From: Deltaproteobacteria bacterium
Lineage (GTDB): Bacteria > Desulfobacterota > Desulfuromonadia > Desulfuromonadales > Geopsychrobacteraceae
Assembly: GCA_024276935.1 (NCBI GenBank)
Contig: JAJRWH010000073.1
Span: 1-64,000 of the forward strand
Reading direction: 5' to 3'
Length of the DNA: 64,000 nt
Below are positions 61,167 through 64,000 of the stretch, piece by piece; position 1 is the stretch's first letter, and each line of letters starts with the position of its first letter. The position numbers and the translations under genes are program-made. The notes below the pieces were generated by a model. It had not been told where the DNA came from. It saw only the letters and a program-made list of their open reading frames with translations, and did no database searches.

Positions 61167-63623
61167 TCAATTGCCGAATGCGGTCTTGTCCAGGTGGATA
61201 ATCTGGTCGGTGACTTCGGTAAAGGCGACGTCGTGGCTGATCAGGAACAGCTGGTCGTACCAGTGATCGGTGACATCCTCCTGGCCGACATCGATCGCGC
61301 GGAAAGCATGGGCCAGGTTTTCACGCCGAGTCACATCCAGGTTTGAAGTCGGCTCGTCGAAAAAGGCGTTCCGCGCCCCGATGGTCTGCAGCATCGCCAG
61401 CCGCAACGCAACCACCGCGCTCATGGTCTGACCTCCCGAAAGTTGATCGTCGACCCGTTCGCGCAGTTCACCATCGACCATGTCACGCAGCAAAATCCGG
61501 TAATCCTCCCCCCAGCAGAGCTCCTCGTCGGTTTCGGCGATGACGCGGTAGATCCGGTTGGCCCGCTGGCTGATCTCTTCACGGAAGCGTTCGGACAACG
61601 ACGCCGAAACGTTGCGGAAAACCCGGTTGCGCAGAAACTTCACCAGCGCATCCTTCTTCTGATACGCCCTGATCTGCTCCTGCCGGGCCAGAATATCTTT
61701 TTCGATCTGTCTGAGCTTGTCGACTTCAGCGCTCAAACGCGTGACCTCAGCCCGCAAACCCGCCACCTTTTGCCCCAGAGCACCGACCTTTGGACTCAGT
61801 TCGTCCTTCTGCCTGCGCAGCGCCTGATGTTCGTCCGGGTTGTATTTCTTGCCCGCTTTGTCAAAGGCGGCATCCCTGGCGGTCAACTCTACCTGTAACT
61901 GGCTGAACAACTGTTCAAACTTTTTCAGTTCAGTCCGGCGCTGCTCCAGGGCGGCGGCCTGCTGCCGATTGGCCACAAAGAGATCGCGCGCTTCCTGATG
62001 GCGGCCCTTCTCCTGCTCGGCCGCTTCGATATCGGCCTGCAATCGCTGATAGGCCGCCAGCGCCTGCTTCTTCTCGGCCAGTTGCTTACATACCTCAGCC
62101 TGTTCCTGCTTCAGTTGCTCCAACCCTGCAGCCTTTGTCTCATTGGCCTGGCGTTTCAATGCCAGCTTCTCCAGCTGCTCGTCCAGTCCCCTGCTCTTGA
62201 CGTCCACCTCCTTGAGCCGATCCTGCGCCTGGCTGGCCAAAACCTCCTCCTGTTCGATCTTTTCGATCTCGGCGGTCAAACGTTGACGTTCTTTGTCCAG
62301 ATCGGTGAACCTGGCGGAAAAAACATCCTTTGGCGGCTTTTCGGCAATATTGAGGCAGGGCTCCTGAAAGAAGGGACAGATCCCTGCGGAGAGCTTCTCG
62401 CTCCCCTCTTCAAGCCCGGCTCGACGCCCTTCAAGCTGGCCAAGCTGCTTGCGAACCTGATCCAGAGCAGAACGGATCTTCGGCAGAGACGCGGCACGCT
62501 TCACCAGCTCTTCATCGACCCTCAGCTCTTTGCGACTTTCTGCCAGAACCTTTTCTTCGGTGCTAAACTCTTCGCGATTCTTGCGGATCGCGTTCGATTC
62601 GACCTCGAAACGTTCACTCAATTGCCCAACCTGCTTATCAAGACCTGCAACCTCCTGTTCAAACCTACGCTGCTCCTTGACCTGAGTGCGTAATTCGACC
62701 AGGCGTTTCTCGGCCTGCTCGAAGGCATTTCTGCCTGCCGCTGTTTGCTCGGTAATCTTGTGGGCCTGCTCGGCTTCGTCGATCAGGCGTTTCTGGTTGC
62801 GGATCTTCTCTTGACCGTTGGTGATACGTTCCTTGAGCTTGCCGATCTCGACCTCAAGGTTCTTGAGTGTCTGCTCACAGCGGTCGGCCTCGCTCAACCG
62901 GGTTTCCAGCTCTTTGAGTTTCTGCTGCTGCCCGGTAAGTTCCCGCTCGGTTTCGCTGAGCCCCTGCCGGGCTGTTTTGAGTTCAGCCCGCTTTACCGGC
63001 AGTTCGGCAATCTGATCCTTGAGGGGGCCGATGGCACTTTCCAGGGCTGCAACTTTGGCCTTGATGGCACTGGCAAGCGCTTTGGTCGCGTTGAAGGTCT
63101 TGCGCCAGCTGTCAATGCCGAGAATTTCATCGAATTTATCTCGCCGTCTGGCCGGTTGCCTGATCACGAAAGGACCGAGGAATTCATGCTGAAAGGGTCC
63201 GATCACCAGTTCAAACTGTTCGGCCAGCGACCGTCCGCTGCTCAACCTGAGCAGCTCTTTGAGCCGCGCTTCGGTTTCCCGGCTGTCCTTGTGCTCCTCA
63301 ACCTCAAAAGCACCGCCAGTCTCCCTGGCCAGCAGCCATTTCGACGGCGTACCAACGGTGCGACTGACCCGATAGCAATCGGCATCTGCCACTTGAAAGA
63401 CAACAGAAATTTCACCCTTCCTGGCCCCGATCGTAATAAACCGCTCGACATTGCCGACAAAGCTCTGCGCATCAACCCCGAACAGGGCATAGCCGATCGC
63501 TTCAAAGATAGTGCTCTTGCCGATACCGTTGGGCCCGGAAAGCACGTTGATCCCAGGAGCGAAACAGAGTTCGGTATCGCGGTGAGATTTTATATTTTTA
63601 AGCTGGATGGAGAGGATCTGCAT
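61167..63623 (-). CDS. SbcC/Rad50-like SMC-family ATPase
   Basis: INVLSGPNGIGKSTIFEAIGYALFG Walker A, long coiled coil with CPFFQEPC hook-like turn, DQLSGGQTMSAVVALRLAML signature, FFDEPTSNLD Walker B. Confidence 0.9.
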   Translation of the reverse strand: MQILSIQLKNIKSHRDTELCFAPGINVLSGPNGIGKSTIFEAIGYALFGVDAQSFVGNVERFITIGARKGEISVVFQVADADCYRVSRTVGTPSKWLLARETGGAFEVEEHKDSRETEARLKELLRLSSGRSLAEQFELVIGPFQHEFLGPFVIRQPARRRDKFDEILGIDSWRKTFNATKALASAIKAKVAALESAIGPLKDQIAELPVKRAELKTARQGLSETERELTGQQQKLKELETRLSEADRCEQTLKNLEVEIGKLKERITNGQEKIRNQKRLIDEAEQAHKITEQTAAGRNAFEQAEKRLVELRTQVKEQRRFEQEVAGLDKQVGQLSERFEVESNAIRKNREEFSTEEKVLAESRKELRVDEELVKRAASLPKIRSALDQVRKQLGQLEGRRAGLEEGSEKLSAGICPFFQEPCLNIAEKPPKDVFSARFTDLDKERQRLTAEIEKIEQEEVLASQAQDRLKEVDVKSRGLDEQLEKLALKRQANETKAAGLEQLKQEQAEVCKQLAEKKQALAAYQRLQADIEAAEQEKGRHQEARDLFVANRQQAAALEQRRTELKKFEQLFSQLQVELTARDAAFDKAGKKYNPDEHQALRRQKDELSPKVGALGQKVAGLRAEVTRLSAEVDKLRQIEKDILARQEQIRAYQKKDALVKFLRNRVFRNVSASLSERFREEISQRANRIYRVIAETDEELCWGEDYRILLRDMVDGELRERVDDQLSGGQTMSAVVALRLAMLQTIGARNAFFDEPTSNLDVTRRENLAHAFRAIDVGQEDVTDHWYDQLFLISHDVAFTEVTDQIIHLDKTAFGN

Positions 63624-64000
63624 CAGTTCTCCTCCCCGTCAAGCAACCCCAGCAGGTCTTCCCCCTCGACATCACCTTTTTTCACCGCATCGCGCAACGC
63701 CAGCGAAAGACGAACCAACTCCTCTTCGCGGCCCTGATATTCACTGCCAGTTCCGATCAGTTCCTTCAGCACATCCTGCTCAATCTCGATCAGGCTCTTC
63801 TTGGCCGTTTCTCCCTCTGTCCTGTTGCTGACCAGTGACAGCTGGTTCTTGATCTCGACGTACAGCGGGTTCACCAGTTTTTCGAGGGTCAGGCGCAGCC
63901 GCTCGCGTCCCAGTTCAAAGGGGTGAAAACCGACCCGCCCGGTCAGCTTCAATTCAAGCAGCGGCCTGCGCTTATCGCCGGACAACTCGACCTTGTCCCG
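63623..64000 (-). CDS. Partial SbcD/Mre11-like nuclease C-terminal region (continues beyond window end)
   Basis: Immediately upstream of the SbcC-like gene with overlapping stop/start; LLELKLTGRVGFHPFELGRERLRLTLEKLVNPLYVEI; function inferred from context. Confidence 0.6.
   Translation of the reverse strand, partial: RDKVELSGDKRRPLLELKLTGRVGFHPFELGRERLRLTLEKLVNPLYVEIKNQLSLVSNRTEGETAKKSLIEIEQDVLKELIGTGSEYQGREEELVRLSLALRDAVKKGDVEGEDLLGLLDGEEN

Noticed and set aside
62745-63737. 330-aa ORF on + opposite the SbcC-like gene
   Set aside because: Antisense frame of a coiled-coil gene, no domain signature

Overview
The window is a 64 kb chromosomal segment. Gene content and order (nuoA-N with an HndC-like NuoF, futalosine menaquinone genes, MCP-hemerythrin fusions, several CheX proteins) suggest a Desulfuromonadales-like bacterium; this lineage call is inference. 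Main blocks: (i) glycosyltransferase/miaA/pcnB; (ii) a ~16 kb chemotaxis operon on + (two MCP-bacteriohemerythrin fusions, cheA, W, R, B, D, HDOD, cheY, cheX, cheY, cheX, cheX, and a CheX-CheX-pseudoreceiver fusion), followed by a convergent sigma-54 activator; (iii) a translation island with three tRNA-Ser genes, tRNA-Arg(ACG), tadA and serS; (iv) fumC, rnd, mutY, hisC, mqnC, mqnE, ubiX, ubiA; (v) xthA, recQ and a UbiD-like gene; (vi) the complete nuoA-N operon on -; (vii) hslO, an ABC exporter, a cobalamin adenosyltransferase, a PycTM-like membrane protein and an SbcC/SbcD-like pair. The strongest items missing from the ORF track are: a likely selenoprotein (AhpD/CMD-like, CxxU motif, in-frame UGA at 57292-57294, followed by a SECIS-like hairpin); ~162-164 bp direct repeats downstream of two tRNA-Ser genes that re-duplicate each tRNA's own 3' end, resembling the E. 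coli tyrT/rtT arrangement, with three pentaloop hairpins; and GGCGNNN heptanucleotide tandem repeats that begin at stop codons. All calls come from reading the sequence and supplied translations; no database search was run.
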